Shown one piece after another: positions 34,505 to 42,868 of a stretch of DNA of 64,000 nucleotides. Made by a program: the position numbers and the translations under genes. The notes under the pieces are model-generated. The model was given only the letters and a program-made list of their open reading frames with translations. It did not search any database and was not told the DNA's origin. Source of the DNA: SW-4-43-9 sp047617985 (GTDB lineage: Archaea > Nanohalarchaeota > Nanosalinia > Nanosalinales > Nanosalinaceae); contig JBLGBS010000002.1 in NCBI GenBank assembly GCA_047617985.1, forward strand, positions 1-64,000. Reading direction: 5' to 3'. Every line of letters starts with the position of its first letter. Positions within the stretch are counted from its first letter, which is position 1.

Positions 34505-36493
34505 TCATCTCAGATCGTTGATAACCTTCTCCGAAGTATCTATAACCTCGTCCACATTGTTCACTCGAACTTCACCTCGGTACGATTCATCCATTTTCCT
34601 GAAGAACTTGATTAATGTGTCAACGTTTTCATCACGGTTATCCAGGCCTTCCAGACTGTCCGCAAGCTCTGAATAGGTCAGCTCTCTGTCTATCTCAAGA
34701 AGATATTCTAGGTATCCTTTCAGAACCTGTGCGGTTTTTATAGCACTTTCCCGCCTTTCAAGATCTCTGTAGCTTTCCAGGATTCCGACAACTTTCTCAT
34801 ACTTACTTTCCTTGTCGTTCTCATCTTCTTCATCGCTTCCTCTAAGCTTCTCCCATTTACTGCTGAACTCGCTTTTCAGATCGAAGTACTCCATGAAACT
34901 GCCGTCATCGTCTTTTTCCTTTTCCTTCTCCTCGACAGCACCCATCAGCACCTCCAGGTCTTCTTCAGCCTCCTCCTTCAGCTCTTCTTCTGTCGGTTCT
35001 TCATCGTCTGATCTATCGGTTTTTTCTTCCTGCTGTTCCTTCTGCGACTCTATCTCGGATTTCAGCTTCTTCAGATCCTCGTTGCTGGATTTCCGGAGCA
35101 TCTCCTCGTTCACTCCATGTTCCTTTAACTCGGAGATTAACTGCTGTCTCTCATTTTTCTCATCTTTGAGGTTTCTCAGCTGGGCGAGTGTGATTTCGCT
35201 CAGTTTTTCATCATCCATCTCTACACCGAGCTCATCCATCAGCTCTTTCTTCTGCTTTATTTCATCTACCATTTCATGAAGATCATCCAGATCCTTATCC
35301 TTCAGCTCTTCAGGTTTGTAGCCGTAAGTTGTGAGTTCGGCAGCTAGTTTTTTCCTGTTATCCAGCTTTTCGGCGAACTCCTTCAGTTCATCAATATCTT
35401 TGCCCTGAAGCCTTTCCGGCTCCACATCGTACTTGTTTTCAATCTCTTCACGCTTCTGCTTTCTTTTCTCAAGCTTTTCCTCGAAATCCCTGAGCTCGTC
35501 CAGGTTTTTGTCATCTATCTGCTCTTCGGAAATATTGTACTTGCCCAGGACTTCCTGCCTTTTGCTTTCAAGCTCTTCCAGCTCACTTTCTAGACCCTCC
35601 AGTTCCTGAATATCCTTTCCTTCAAGACGATCCTCGCTGACACCGAATTTATCCATCAGCTCCTGCTTCTTGGCTCTCTTCCTCTCAAGTTTTGATTTCA
35701 GCTGTTTAAGATCGGAAACGCTTTTACCATTAATTTCATCCTCTTCAACCCCGTATTTGTTCTTTAACTCATCCACCAGATTCTGTCTCTCACCTTCAAT
35801 AATATCGCTGATAGCTTGGTCGATATCCTCTTCGTTATTGTCTGTCTGGTCTTTCTGTGGTCTGGTTCCGGATGGTTTGCTGTTCTGAGATTCTGTTCCC
35901 GGCCTCTGGGTTATTCCGGAGTTAGGGCTACTGGAGCTGTTTGATCCGGTTGGTGGGGAGGCTGTCTGCTGGACTGGTTCGCTCTGAACCGGTGCTCTCT
36001 GGTTACTTGTTTGTGAAGCTCCTGCCCTTCTGCTCTGCTGGACTGCTGAACCTCTCACAGCACCGGAAAAGTTCTGTGGAACCGGCGCATTCCCGACGTG
36101 GGAGACATTCTCAACGTGTTCCCCTTCATCAGGTGCGATTTCGAACCTGTGCCCGGCCAGATTAAGCATAGGCATGTTTTCAAGATCAAATTTTATTCCC
36201 TGGATATCCGCTACAAACCTGGTTTCACCGGATTCATCTTCGATAACTTTCAGTTCTCCCAGCGTTCTCTCCTCAACTATTTCGGAGTGCTGATGGCTTT
36301 CCAGCTGTCTTTTAATGTAGTTGACTGCTGTACTCCGGTTTTTCGCTGACTGCTCCGCTTTCAGAATTCTCCGCAGATCGTCGTCGCTCAGGTCGTTCTC
36401 CCTGATGAACTGCTTCAGATCGGAAACAGAGCTCTCAACTAGGGAGATTAACTCTTCAAGCTGTATTCCTTCCTCTGGTTTTTGATCGGTCAT
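34505..36493 (-). CDS. Coiled-coil protein with seven tandem ~35-residue repeats
   Basis: 662 aa, cytoplasmic by appearance. An N-terminal helical/beta domain (1-135), a low-complexity Ser/Gln/Pro/Asn linker (about 140-222), then seven tandem repeats (about 239-487), an acidic helical linker (488-560) and a C-terminal helical domain (about 575-662). Each repeat reads roughly ELxxKYGVxEDxLxGKDIDELKxLxxxLExRKxKR: a short helix-turn element followed by a long helix. No known family was recognised; the short element faintly recalls SAP or Rho N-terminal folds. It has its own TATA element (CTTAAATAAG, 36514-36523), 25 bases before the ATG. It sits between a VWA and an HExxH gene and may be a cytoplasmic scaffold for that machine. 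Confidence 0.78.
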   Translation of the reverse strand: MTDQKPEEGIQLEELISLVESSVSDLKQFIRENDLSDDDLRRILKAEQSAKNRSTAVNYIKRQLESHQHSEIVEERTLGELKVIEDESGETRFVADIQGIKFDLENMPMLNLAGHRFEIAPDEGEHVENVSHVGNAPVPQNFSGAVRGSAVQQSRRAGASQTSNQRAPVQSEPVQQTASPPTGSNSSSSPNSGITQRPGTESQNSKPSGTRPQKDQTDNNEEDIDQAISDIIEGERQNLVDELKNKYGVEEDEINGKSVSDLKQLKSKLERKRAKKQELMDKFGVSEDRLEGKDIQELEGLESELEELESKRQEVLGKYNISEEQIDDKNLDELRDFEEKLEKRKQKREEIENKYDVEPERLQGKDIDELKEFAEKLDNRKKLAAELTTYGYKPEELKDKDLDDLHEMVDEIKQKKELMDELGVEMDDEKLSEITLAQLRNLKDEKNERQQLISELKEHGVNEEMLRKSSNEDLKKLKSEIESQKEQQEEKTDRSDDEEPTEEELKEEAEEDLEVLMGAVEEKEKEKDDDGSFMEYFDLKSEFSSKWEKLRGSDEEDENDKESKYEKVVGILESYRDLERRESAIKTAQVLKGYLEYLLEIDRELTYSELADSLEGLDNRDENVDTLIKFFRKMDESYRGEVRVNNVDEVIDTSEKVINDLR
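35033..35779 (-). repeat. Seven tandem protein repeats
   Basis: Coding repeats of 33-38 residues with conserved KYGV or KFGV, an xxLxGK turn and DELxxL positions. Units begin at residues of about 239, 277, 313, 350, 385, 417 and 451. The last two are the most diverged. The repeat is clear in protein but not conserved at the DNA level. Confidence 0.8.
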
Positions 36494-36513
36494 TGTATTA
36501 GCAATACGATCTG

Positions 36514-36523
36514 CTTAAATAAG
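36514..36523 (-). promoter_or_regulatory. Internal TATA box for the coiled-coil gene
   Basis: CTTAAATAAG is centred about 25 bases upstream of the minus ATG at 36493, in the 33-base gap after the VWA gene. It suggests the coiled-coil and HExxH genes can be transcribed apart from moxR. Confidence 0.5.
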
Positions 36524-36526
36524 GTT

Positions 36527-37486
36527 TTATGGTATGATGCTGAACCTGGTGCTTCCCAGAACCCACTCCAGGAGCATGATTCCTACGGCCAGAAATATGA
36601 AATACTGTGAGATATCCCTTCTGTTCTCTGTCTGCTCTATCTGCAGGAATGCCGACTCAAGCTGGCTCTTATCCGTTACTGTTAGGGACTGACCTTCTGT
36701 CTGATTTGAGATACTGTAGAGCTGTTCCTGATCAAGGTTAGGGAAGCTGGCTCTGGAAGCGTTTTCACCGGAGATCATACCGAAGTCTTCGGTCTCATTG
36801 GCGTTTTCCGCATTCCCGATACCGATTGTGTTCACCTCGACATCATTGTTTTTGACAAACTTAACTGATTCGTTTATAGAGGTTCCAACGTTGTTCCTGC
36901 CATCTGTTATCAGTATAATCTTTTTCGTTTGGTTCTCCTCTCCTATCAGCATCGAGGTCGATGTTATAAGAGCCTCTCCGATAGCTGTACCGGCCTGCTG
37001 ACCGATGGATATGTTCTGTATAGCTCTTGAAACATTTGACGTGCTGTCCGAAAGCTCCACCTCTTTATTGACTGTTCCAGAGAAAGATACCACTCCTTTC
37101 TTGCTCTGCTCAGAAGTTCTTGAAACGAAATTAGCTGAAATCTCTTTCGCTGCCTCGAAACGCGTAGGGTCTATATCCCCGGCAAGCATTGAGGAAGATG
37201 AGTCAATCGCAACCACATAGTCGGATTCACTGGCCGGTACCTGCTCTAACAGCACGGGATTTGAAATCCCTATTATAAGCGCGGTAAGCGCTCCCAGCCG
37301 GAGAAGTACCATCAGATTACTGCTTCGTATGAACTTTCCGCCGGTAACTTTCTGCAGGGTTTCGTAGTTTCCGAACTTCATAGCTCTCTGCCTGTTCATC
37401 TTCTTCGCGGAGAGATAGAATATTACTGCCAGACCGTTTATCAGGAAAAACAGGTTTGCGTACTGATCTGTGAATATCAGCTGCAT
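36527..37486 (-). CDS. BatA-like von Willebrand A domain membrane protein
   Basis: 319 aa with the standard BatA plan: two N-terminal hydrophobic helices (about 10-26 and 56-76), a VWA domain with MIDAS motif DSSSS (95-99) and a distal ITDGRNN, and one C-terminal helix (about 295-312). The VWA domain lies outside the membrane or in the cytoplasm depending on topology; in most BatA proteins it is on the far side. Members work with MoxR and DUF58 in complex maturation or stress resistance. It follows DUF58 by one base. Confidence 0.88.
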   Translation of the reverse strand: MQLIFTDQYANLFFLINGLAVIFYLSAKKMNRQRAMKFGNYETLQKVTGGKFIRSSNLMVLLRLGALTALIIGISNPVLLEQVPASESDYVVAIDSSSSMLAGDIDPTRFEAAKEISANFVSRTSEQSKKGVVSFSGTVNKEVELSDSTSNVSRAIQNISIGQQAGTAIGEALITSTSMLIGEENQTKKIILITDGRNNVGTSINESVKFVKNNDVEVNTIGIGNAENANETEDFGMISGENASRASFPNLDQEQLYSISNQTEGQSLTVTDKSQLESAFLQIEQTENRRDISQYFIFLAVGIMLLEWVLGSTRFSIIP

Positions 37487-37487
37487 A

Positions 37488-38387
37488 CTACCATTCCACC
37501 TCGCTCTGGTTGAAGTAAGCTGCGTACTCTGCGCCGAAAGAGTCTCTTGTATCGATTTTCAGGAAATTGGATCCGGTTCCTGTGACTTTATCCCTTATTC
37601 TCTGCTCCTGTTTCTCAACTTCCTCCTCGTACTGATCCTTGATTCTGGAGGTGTTGAACACCTGTTTCCCCCCTCCGCCCGGCGCCTGAAACCTGACGTT
37701 TCCGGATTCAGGGAGTTTGTAGTCTCTTAGATCTCTGACCATTGTTGTCATCATGTGGCGGAACTTCGAGTTCGCCAGCTTCATATTGGCTTTCCACTCT
37801 CCCTCAATGTTCAGAAAATCGGAGAGCAGAAAAATAGTTGTGTTCGGCTTCAATCTTCCGATAACATCTTTTAGAGCTTCTTCTAGGTTGAGCTGTCCGC
37901 CGTAGTTATCCTGGTTTACAAGCTCTCTCAAAATTAGGTGGTACTGTGTCTGCCCTCTTTCGGGAGTGATTAAAGTTCCGTCACCGCCGTACATACCCAG
38001 CCCTACTTTCTGGCCTATATCAACGCTGGCATATGCAAGGGTCGCTGCCATCAGTGCTGCGTACTCGCTTTTCAGTTTTTCTGCGGTTCCGAAAGTCATT
38101 GTCTCTGAGGTGTCAACTAGAATGAAAGTATCTGTGTCTGTCTCTACATCGTATTCTTTTACGTAAAGATCATTGGATCTGGCTGAGGCCTTCCAGTCAA
38201 TTCTGGAAGCGTCGTCGCTGGGCATGTACTGTCTTAGGTTTGAGAACTCGACTCCGGATGGCTGGAACTGCTCCTTGTAGTGCAGTATAAACCTGAATAA
38301 GTCGGCAACACGTTTGACCTCGCTGTCTATCTCATTGATTAGCTGTTCTCTGTCCTGTATCTGCATGCTTTCGGAGGAGTCTTCCAT
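37488..38387 (-). CDS. DUF58 protein (VWA-like)
   Basis: 299 aa, soluble. It has the DUF58 signature DASRIDWKASARSNDLYVKEY (about 54-74, Arg-x-Ile-x-Trp core) followed by a degenerate VWA fold with VDTSETM (a MIDAS-like DxSxT at about 83-89) and LLSDF. Members pair with MoxR ATPases in bacteria and archaea. It starts next to the moxR stop with no gap, so the complex moxR-DUF58-VWA is co-translated. A glycine-rich loop (PGGGGK, about 235) and a charged coil near the C-terminus are local features. The precise client is unknown. Confidence 0.92.
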   Translation of the reverse strand: MEDSSESMQIQDREQLINEIDSEVKRVADLFRFILHYKEQFQPSGVEFSNLRQYMPSDDASRIDWKASARSNDLYVKEYDVETDTDTFILVDTSETMTFGTAEKLKSEYAALMAATLAYASVDIGQKVGLGMYGGDGTLITPERGQTQYHLILRELVNQDNYGGQLNLEEALKDVIGRLKPNTTIFLLSDFLNIEGEWKANMKLANSKFRHMMTTMVRDLRDYKLPESGNVRFQAPGGGGKQVFNTSRIKDQYEEEVEKQEQRIRDKVTGTGSNFLKIDTRDSFGAEYAAYFNQSEVEW

Positions 38388-39401
38388 CTATCTCACTGGT
38401 ACCCTGTCCACCACGTTTTGGATAATCTCCGTTTTCTCGATGTTCTCAGCCTCTCCCTCATAGTTCAGAATAATTCTGTGCTGGAAAACCTCTTGGATAA
38501 CACTTCTGACATCTTCAGGGGTCACGTAATGTCTTTTATGGGTTAAAGCATTGGCTCTTGCAGCTAAAGCAAGGTTAATCGATGCTCTAGGCGTACAACC
38601 GTACGAAATGTATTTACCGTACTCCATACCGTACTTTTCCGGCTCTCTTGTAGCTGTAACCAGGTCTACAATGTACTCCTTGATCTCCTGGCTGACAACG
38701 ACATAGTTAGCGAACTCCTGTATCTCCAGCAGTTCTTCTTTCGTCAAGGCTTTTTCAACTCCGAAGTCTGCTACGTCCATAATGTTGGCGTTCAGGTCGA
38801 TAATCTTCTCCTCGTTCTTCTTTTTCGGGTAATCGATGTAGATCTTGAACAGAAATCTATCAACCTGTGCCTCCGGAAGCGGATATGTACCTCCCTGCTC
38901 GACCGGGTTCTGTGTAGCAATAACGAAGAAAGGCTCAGGAAGATGGAAGTCGTCATCTCCAATAGATACTTTGTGCTCCTGCATAGCCTCAAGCATAGCA
39001 CTCTGAACCTTCGGTGGAGCTCTGTTGATTTCGTCTGCAAGAATGAAGTTAGCGAAGATTGGACCTTTCTCTGTGTAGAAACCTTTTTCCTCGTTGTAAG
39101 CCTCAATACCTACAATGTCTGAAGGCAGAAGGTCAGGTGTGAACTGTATACGGTGGAATTTGGCTTCCTCAACCGTTCTTCCAAGAACCTCTACAAGTAA
39201 AGATTTACCTAGTCCCGGAACTCCTTCAAGCAGGACGTTACCTCCTGAAATCACACACAGGAGAACCTGGTGGATGACGTCTTCCTGTCCAATTATACCT
39301 TTCTGAACCTCGTTTTCAAGCTTATTAATTTTCTCGCCGAACTCTTCTGCGTACTCCTTTAGCTCTTCATCTGAGAGATCTTTGAATTTACTGTCGGACA
39401 T
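38388..39401 (-). CDS. MoxR-family AAA+ ATPase
   Basis: 337 aa chaperone-like AAA+ ATPase. Walker A is GVPGLGKS (60-67), Walker B is LADEINRA (121-128), then sensor 1 ATQNPVEQGGTYPLPEAQVDRF, all typical of MoxR. Together with DUF58 and VWA genes it forms the conserved MoxR-DUF58-VWA set, which in studied systems remodels or matures other proteins (metal insertion, envelope complexes). Here the neighbours are giant secreted proteins and a membrane HExxH protein, so an envelope role is attractive but inferred. A TATA-like GAATAAAAG (39423-39431) is 26 bases before the ATG. Confidence 0.95.
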   Translation of the reverse strand: MSDSKFKDLSDEELKEYAEEFGEKINKLENEVQKGIIGQEDVIHQVLLCVISGGNVLLEGVPGLGKSLLVEVLGRTVEEAKFHRIQFTPDLLPSDIVGIEAYNEEKGFYTEKGPIFANFILADEINRAPPKVQSAMLEAMQEHKVSIGDDDFHLPEPFFVIATQNPVEQGGTYPLPEAQVDRFLFKIYIDYPKKKNEEKIIDLNANIMDVADFGVEKALTKEELLEIQEFANYVVVSQEIKEYIVDLVTATREPEKYGMEYGKYISYGCTPRASINLALAARANALTHKRHYVTPEDVRSVIQEVFQHRIILNYEGEAENIEKTEIIQNVVDRVPVR

Positions 39402-39422
39402 AGGATATCTTTGTCTTAGTTT

Positions 39423-39431
39423 GAATAAAAG
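39423..39431 (-). promoter_or_regulatory. TATA box for the moxR unit
   Basis: On the minus strand CTTTTATTC is centred about 26 bases before the ATG at 39401; no Shine-Dalgarno sequence is seen, so the unit probably starts leaderless. Confidence 0.5.
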
Positions 39432-39481
39432 AGTTCAAGTCGAAGAGAAAGAGGAAAAGAAAAAGGAAATGAATAGAGTTT

Positions 39482-40480
39482 CTAGTTTCCAACTGTGTTA
39501 ACTAGAACTCTGAGCTGTCCTGTAATTCCTGCGTTGGATGGTACTCCCTGTGGCACTCTGATTGATGTGTTGATGCCGAAGTACTCTCCAGGCTGAAGCT
39601 CTTGACTAGCGTCTGTTGCTTCAGTTGCGTTCAGGATGTGGCTAACTGCTGATCCATCGTTGACCAGGTCTGGCGCTCCAAGTGCGTTGACGTTGTAGCT
39701 TGATCTAACCGTGTAGGTTGGATCGCCACATTCAACAAGCACATCGTAGTTTCTGTCTCCAACTGTTACTCCTGTTGCAAGCGCTTCAGCGTCTCCTGAT
39801 CCTGCGTTTGTCAGACCATACTCGGAAATATCTGCTAGGTCTGTGAAGTCTGTGCTTCCTGTGTTGGTCTTGTTGTGTGCGTTCTGTCCAACTAGGAAGT
39901 CATCAGAACCATCTGTCTGACAGGTTCCTGGCGTTCCAGTCGTGTTGACTGCCCAGAAGTACTCTTGTGATCCAACTCTGAATCTTCCGTACTTCCATTC
40001 ACCACCGTCTTCTGGTGTGAAGACGTATGAAAGGTCTCCTGTCTCATTGAATTCTTTCCTGTTAATGTACTTGAACTTAGAAACTCCACTAACTGTGTTT
40101 GCTTCTCCTGTAGGTTTCACTTCAATGAAGTTTCCTGCATCGTATTCCTGTGCGAGACCTGTTCCGAATGGATTGTCATTAGGAACGGAAGTGTTGAGCC
40201 AGACCTGAGTGATGTTCTCTGATCCAATATTCTCTATCTCTACTGCTCCAACAGGTCCTCCAACTGAACTGGAGTTAGATTCCAGAACTGCTGATCCTGG
40301 GTCGATTGCACCGTAGCTGATGTCGCTTGGAGATATATCGACTGCTACTTTTGATGCTACATCTACAGTTACTGTTGAGTTGTCACTGTCTTCTGATGTT
40401 ACCTGTGCTGAAGCTGTTCCCATCATTCCAACGGCTAAAGCCGTGATGATCAGGACGCTCGAAATTTTTGATCGTTTGAT
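39482..40480 (-). CDS. Secreted beta-sandwich surface protein, apparent ATC start
   Basis: About 332 aa. From the first ATG (40426) the signal peptide would lack its basic start. Extending to ATC at 40480 gives KRSK-ISSVLIITALAVGMMGTASA, a complete signal peptide, with a strong Shine-Dalgarno GAGGTGA (plus TCACCTC, 40488-40494) seven bases away; no ATG, GTG or TTG is available in frame. The mature protein has SYGAIDPGS, ENIGSENITQVWLNTS and closes with RVPQGVPSNAGITGQLRVLVN, the same final module as in the two giant proteins. There is no membrane anchor. It is 45 bases downstream of a paralogue (40526) and probably co-transcribed. Both look like major structural surface proteins. Confidence 0.82.
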   Translation of the reverse strand: MKRSKISSVLIITALAVGMMGTASAQVTSEDSDNSTVTVDVASKVAVDISPSDISYGAIDPGSAVLESNSSSVGGPVGAVEIENIGSENITQVWLNTSVPNDNPFGTGLAQEYDAGNFIEVKPTGEANTVSGVSKFKYINRKEFNETGDLSYVFTPEDGGEWKYGRFRVGSQEYFWAVNTTGTPGTCQTDGSDDFLVGQNAHNKTNTGSTDFTDLADISEYGLTNAGSGDAEALATGVTVGDRNYDVLVECGDPTYTVRSSYNVNALGAPDLVNDGSAVSHILNATEATDASQELQPGEYFGINTSIRVPQGVPSNAGITGQLRVLVNTVGN

Positions 40481-40487
40481 TGTTTGT

Positions 40488-40494
40488 TCACCTC
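40488..40494 (-). promoter_or_regulatory. Strong Shine-Dalgarno pointing to an ATC start
   Basis: Minus-strand GAGGTGA, seven bases before ATC 40480-40478. It is the best ribosome-binding match in this region and has no ATG/GTG/TTG in frame at a useful distance, so it decides the start of the surface protein. Confidence 0.6.
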
Positions 40495-40525
40495 TGTTTT
40501 TTGTGTGATTTTTCCTTAGGTTTTG

Positions 40526-41611
40526 TTATTGACTATTGGCTAATACGTAAAGACTGCCAGTCGGCAATTCCGCCGAAACAACACCATATGGTACTCTTGC
40601 CCGAATGTTCTGTGTGATCCACTGACCGGGGGTCAATGACTCAAACTCTCCATCACTTCCAATTGTGTAATTGGTTGCGTATCCGCAATCCCCCTGGTCT
40701 GCTGAAGGGAATCCTTTGTTCCATTTCAGGAAGTAGACTGCAGGTCTATCTGATTCGTCTGCCCCGTTCTTGGTTACTTGGGTGCTGTTCATAACGGCGC
40801 AGTAATATTTCCCGTCTCCATCAATTGCTAAATTAGTTGAATCTAATGCTCCGACCTCTACAGCTGTGTAGGCCCAGGTTGTGCCTTCGGCAGAAGTTGT
40901 ACTTAGGGTGTAACCGTTACAGTCTGTATTTGAGCCTGCTGTAGGTCCACCTTGACAATCCTCGTCAAGGTTTGTGGAACCTGTCTGCGACTCATTGTGG
41001 TGATCTACTCCTATCCTGAAAGTTGCTCCGCCGAGATCGCCACCTCCGGTATCATCTACTGTCCAGAAATATTCACTGCTTGAATCTCTGAATCTTCCGT
41101 AATCCCAGTTTGAAGGTGTATCAAGGTAAATAATGTCCTGTGTGTCTGCTCCAGCTGACTGATCCAGTCCGTATTCCTTTCTGTTGACGAACTGGTTGTG
41201 GTCATTGACTCCTGTTGTATTACTATCTAGCGCGATGAAGTTCGCTGAATCGTATAGATCTGAGTTACCTTTACCGAAAGGTCTCTGGGTTGGGAAAGTC
41301 GTGTTGAACCAGAGCTGTGTAATATTAACAGAACCAAGGTTTTCTATCTGAATCCTACCGTATCCATTTGCTTCTTTATTTGGCCCAGCAATGTCCCCAG
41401 GCTGTACCTGTGTGGTTCCAGCACCCCATGAGAAAGTTTTAGGCTGGATATCAACAATAGTTTTCTCAGAAATATTGATGTTTACGTCTAAGTTGTTCTC
41501 TGTTGATTCTTGAGCTGTAGCTGAGAAAGAAAGCATAACTGTTAGGAACAGAAGAAGGGTTAGAGCAGTAAAACTAGAAGCTGTTTTCTTATTTTGAAAT
41601 CTTTGTCCCAT
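40526..41611 (-). CDS. Secreted beta-sandwich surface protein (paralogue of 39482)
   Basis: 361 aa with a signal peptide (about 10-34, ending SATA). It has the same order as its neighbour: TFSWGAGTTQVQPGD, GRIQIENLGSVNITQLWFNTT, a region FVNRKEYG, the FRDSSSEYFWTVDDTG segment (its partner has FRVGSQEYFWAVNTTG) and the end VPYGVVSAELPTGSLYVLAN. No membrane anchor. The close match shows tandem duplication. The promoter TATA box at 41669-41678 leaves a leader of some 35 bases, unlike the leaderless genes. Candidate for a main envelope or S-layer-like subunit. Confidence 0.82.
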   Translation of the reverse strand: MGQRFQNKKTASSFTALTLLLFLTVMLSFSATAQESTENNLDVNINISEKTIVDIQPKTFSWGAGTTQVQPGDIAGPNKEANGYGRIQIENLGSVNITQLWFNTTFPTQRPFGKGNSDLYDSANFIALDSNTTGVNDHNQFVNRKEYGLDQSAGADTQDIIYLDTPSNWDYGRFRDSSSEYFWTVDDTGGGDLGGATFRIGVDHHNESQTGSTNLDEDCQGGPTAGSNTDCNGYTLSTTSAEGTTWAYTAVEVGALDSTNLAIDGDGKYYCAVMNSTQVTKNGADESDRPAVYFLKWNKGFPSADQGDCGYATNYTIGSDGEFESLTPGQWITQNIRARVPYGVVSAELPTGSLYVLANSQ

Positions 41612-41668
41612 TAAATATCACGTTTTTTCTTCCCTCCCTATCCCCTAGCGTGGAATTCCGCCAGCTTG

Positions 41669-41678
41669 TTTATAAAGT
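41669..41678 (-). promoter_or_regulatory. TATA box for the tandem surface protein genes
   Basis: Plus GTTTATAAAG reads as CTTTATAAAC on the minus strand, the best TATA match in the region, about 62 bases from the ATG at 41611. Initiation about 26 bases downstream would leave a purine-rich leader of roughly 35 bases. Confidence 0.6.
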
Positions 41679-41761
41679 ATGGTGTTTCCTTTTTATCGGC
41701 TTTATCGGTATCGCTGAGCCATCTACTGGTTTTTTAATTACCTGAACTGAATTATACATTA

Positions 41762-42868
41762 GTGATAGATGAAATGAAGTTGCGTCGTACTTTGGTTCTT
41801 CTGTCTTTTGTTATCCTTGGAACAGGGGTTGTATCTGGTGAGTATGTCGGTGTTGCTCCGGGCGTGAAGGATGTGGGAACGGTTGAACCAGGAAATACTT
41901 ATGAGGTCAAGTTTTACCTTGTAACTAATATTGAGGATAACTTCCAGGTAACTCCGAGCTATACGCGTCCGACTCCTTCAATTTATCAAAGCGAAGATAA
42001 TAGAAGATATGATTTCAAACCTCAGAACGCTTCTCAGGAAAGGATACAGGACTGGGTGCGTTTCCCGCGTGATACTTTCAATGTCGATCCTTCGGAGTCA
42101 AAGGCTGTATCGTTGACAGGTGGAGGAACCGCCAATGCGAAGGGAACTATTACTATGTATCTTGAGGTTCCGGAGGAGGCTGAGCCGGGCTACCATGCTG
42201 GAGCGGTGAACATTAATCCGAGCCTGAGCACAAGTGCAGATGGCGGAGCTGCGGTTAGCACGATGGGTCTTTCCCAGTTTGTATTTGTTTTCCGCGTGCC
42301 CGGCGTTGCGAAGAGATCGATCGAGATAAGAGAAGTCAACGCGCTGAGAAACTCGGAGGGAGGAGCCAGGATCGATTACCTTGTGAAAAACACCGGTACA
42401 ACTACTGTAAGGCTAAACAGAGGTAATACTTATCTGTACAATCAGTTCGGCAATCAGACCGGGACTTTGACCTACGGTGGTCAGTACGTCGCTCCTGGAG
42501 AGACAAAGATAATCAAGAACTACTGGAAGGACAATAATCTAGAAGCAGGAGAGTACAGGATTCGAGGAGAGATGAATTATCTGACCGGGAAAAGCTTCAT
42601 AGATGACACTGTGGATATCTCCGAATACGTCCAGGTAGAGTCGACAGGATCGGAAGGTCAGGGAGACCAGACAATCCCGTGGTGGTTGGTCGTTATGGTG
42701 CTGGTTCTGGTCGGTGTTCTGATGTACTTTATGGAGATCGATCCGCTCTGGATACTGCTGGTTATGGGTATTCTAGGGCTTTCACTATTCATAGTGATGT
42801 CAAGTCTGCCGATCTACCTCATACCAATTCTTATAATAGTGGCAGTAGCTGTACTGTATGTGGTATGA
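41762..42868 (+). CDS. DUF916/WxL-interacting-like membrane-anchored surface protein
   Basis: 368 aa. A signal peptide (about 5-25) is followed by two beta domains: the first has DVGTVEPGNTYEVKFYLVTN and ends GTITMYLEVPEEAEPGYHAGAVNI; the second has SIEIREVNALRNSEGGARIDYLVKNTGTTTVR and YVAPGETK. Two or three C-terminal helices follow (about 303-322, 327-345 and 348-367). This order resembles bacterial DUF916-DUF3324 (WxL-interacting) proteins, which hold WxL proteins at the wall; the resemblance is by eye. The start is GTG at 41762, 26 bases after TTTTTTAATTA; ATG 41774 is an alternative. Its stop overlaps the next ATG. Confidence 0.75.
   Translation: MIDEMKLRRTLVLLSFVILGTGVVSGEYVGVAPGVKDVGTVEPGNTYEVKFYLVTNIEDNFQVTPSYTRPTPSIYQSEDNRRYDFKPQNASQERIQDWVRFPRDTFNVDPSESKAVSLTGGGTANAKGTITMYLEVPEEAEPGYHAGAVNINPSLSTSADGGAAVSTMGLSQFVFVFRVPGVAKRSIEIREVNALRNSEGGARIDYLVKNTGTTTVRLNRGNTYLYNQFGNQTGTLTYGGQYVAPGETKIIKNYWKDNNLEAGEYRIRGEMNYLTGKSFIDDTVDISEYVQVESTGSEGQGDQTIPWWLVVMVLVLVGVLMYFMEIDPLWILLVMGILGLSLFIVMSSLPIYLIPILIIVAVAVLYVV

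Noticed and set aside
34812..35279. Long serine-rich open frame on the plus strand
   Set aside because: It is the antisense of the Glu/Lys-rich coiled-coil gene; such composition always gives Ser/Phe/Leu-rich shadow frames.
34505..36493. SMC/Rad50-type protein
   Set aside because: No Walker A, Walker B or hinge; repeats are short helix-turn units, not a continuous SMC coil.
42679..42864. Upstream extension of the 152-aa gene
   Set aside because: It overlaps the transmembrane-coding end of the 41762 gene in another frame; the ATG at 42865 with a 4-base overlap gives a proper signal sequence.
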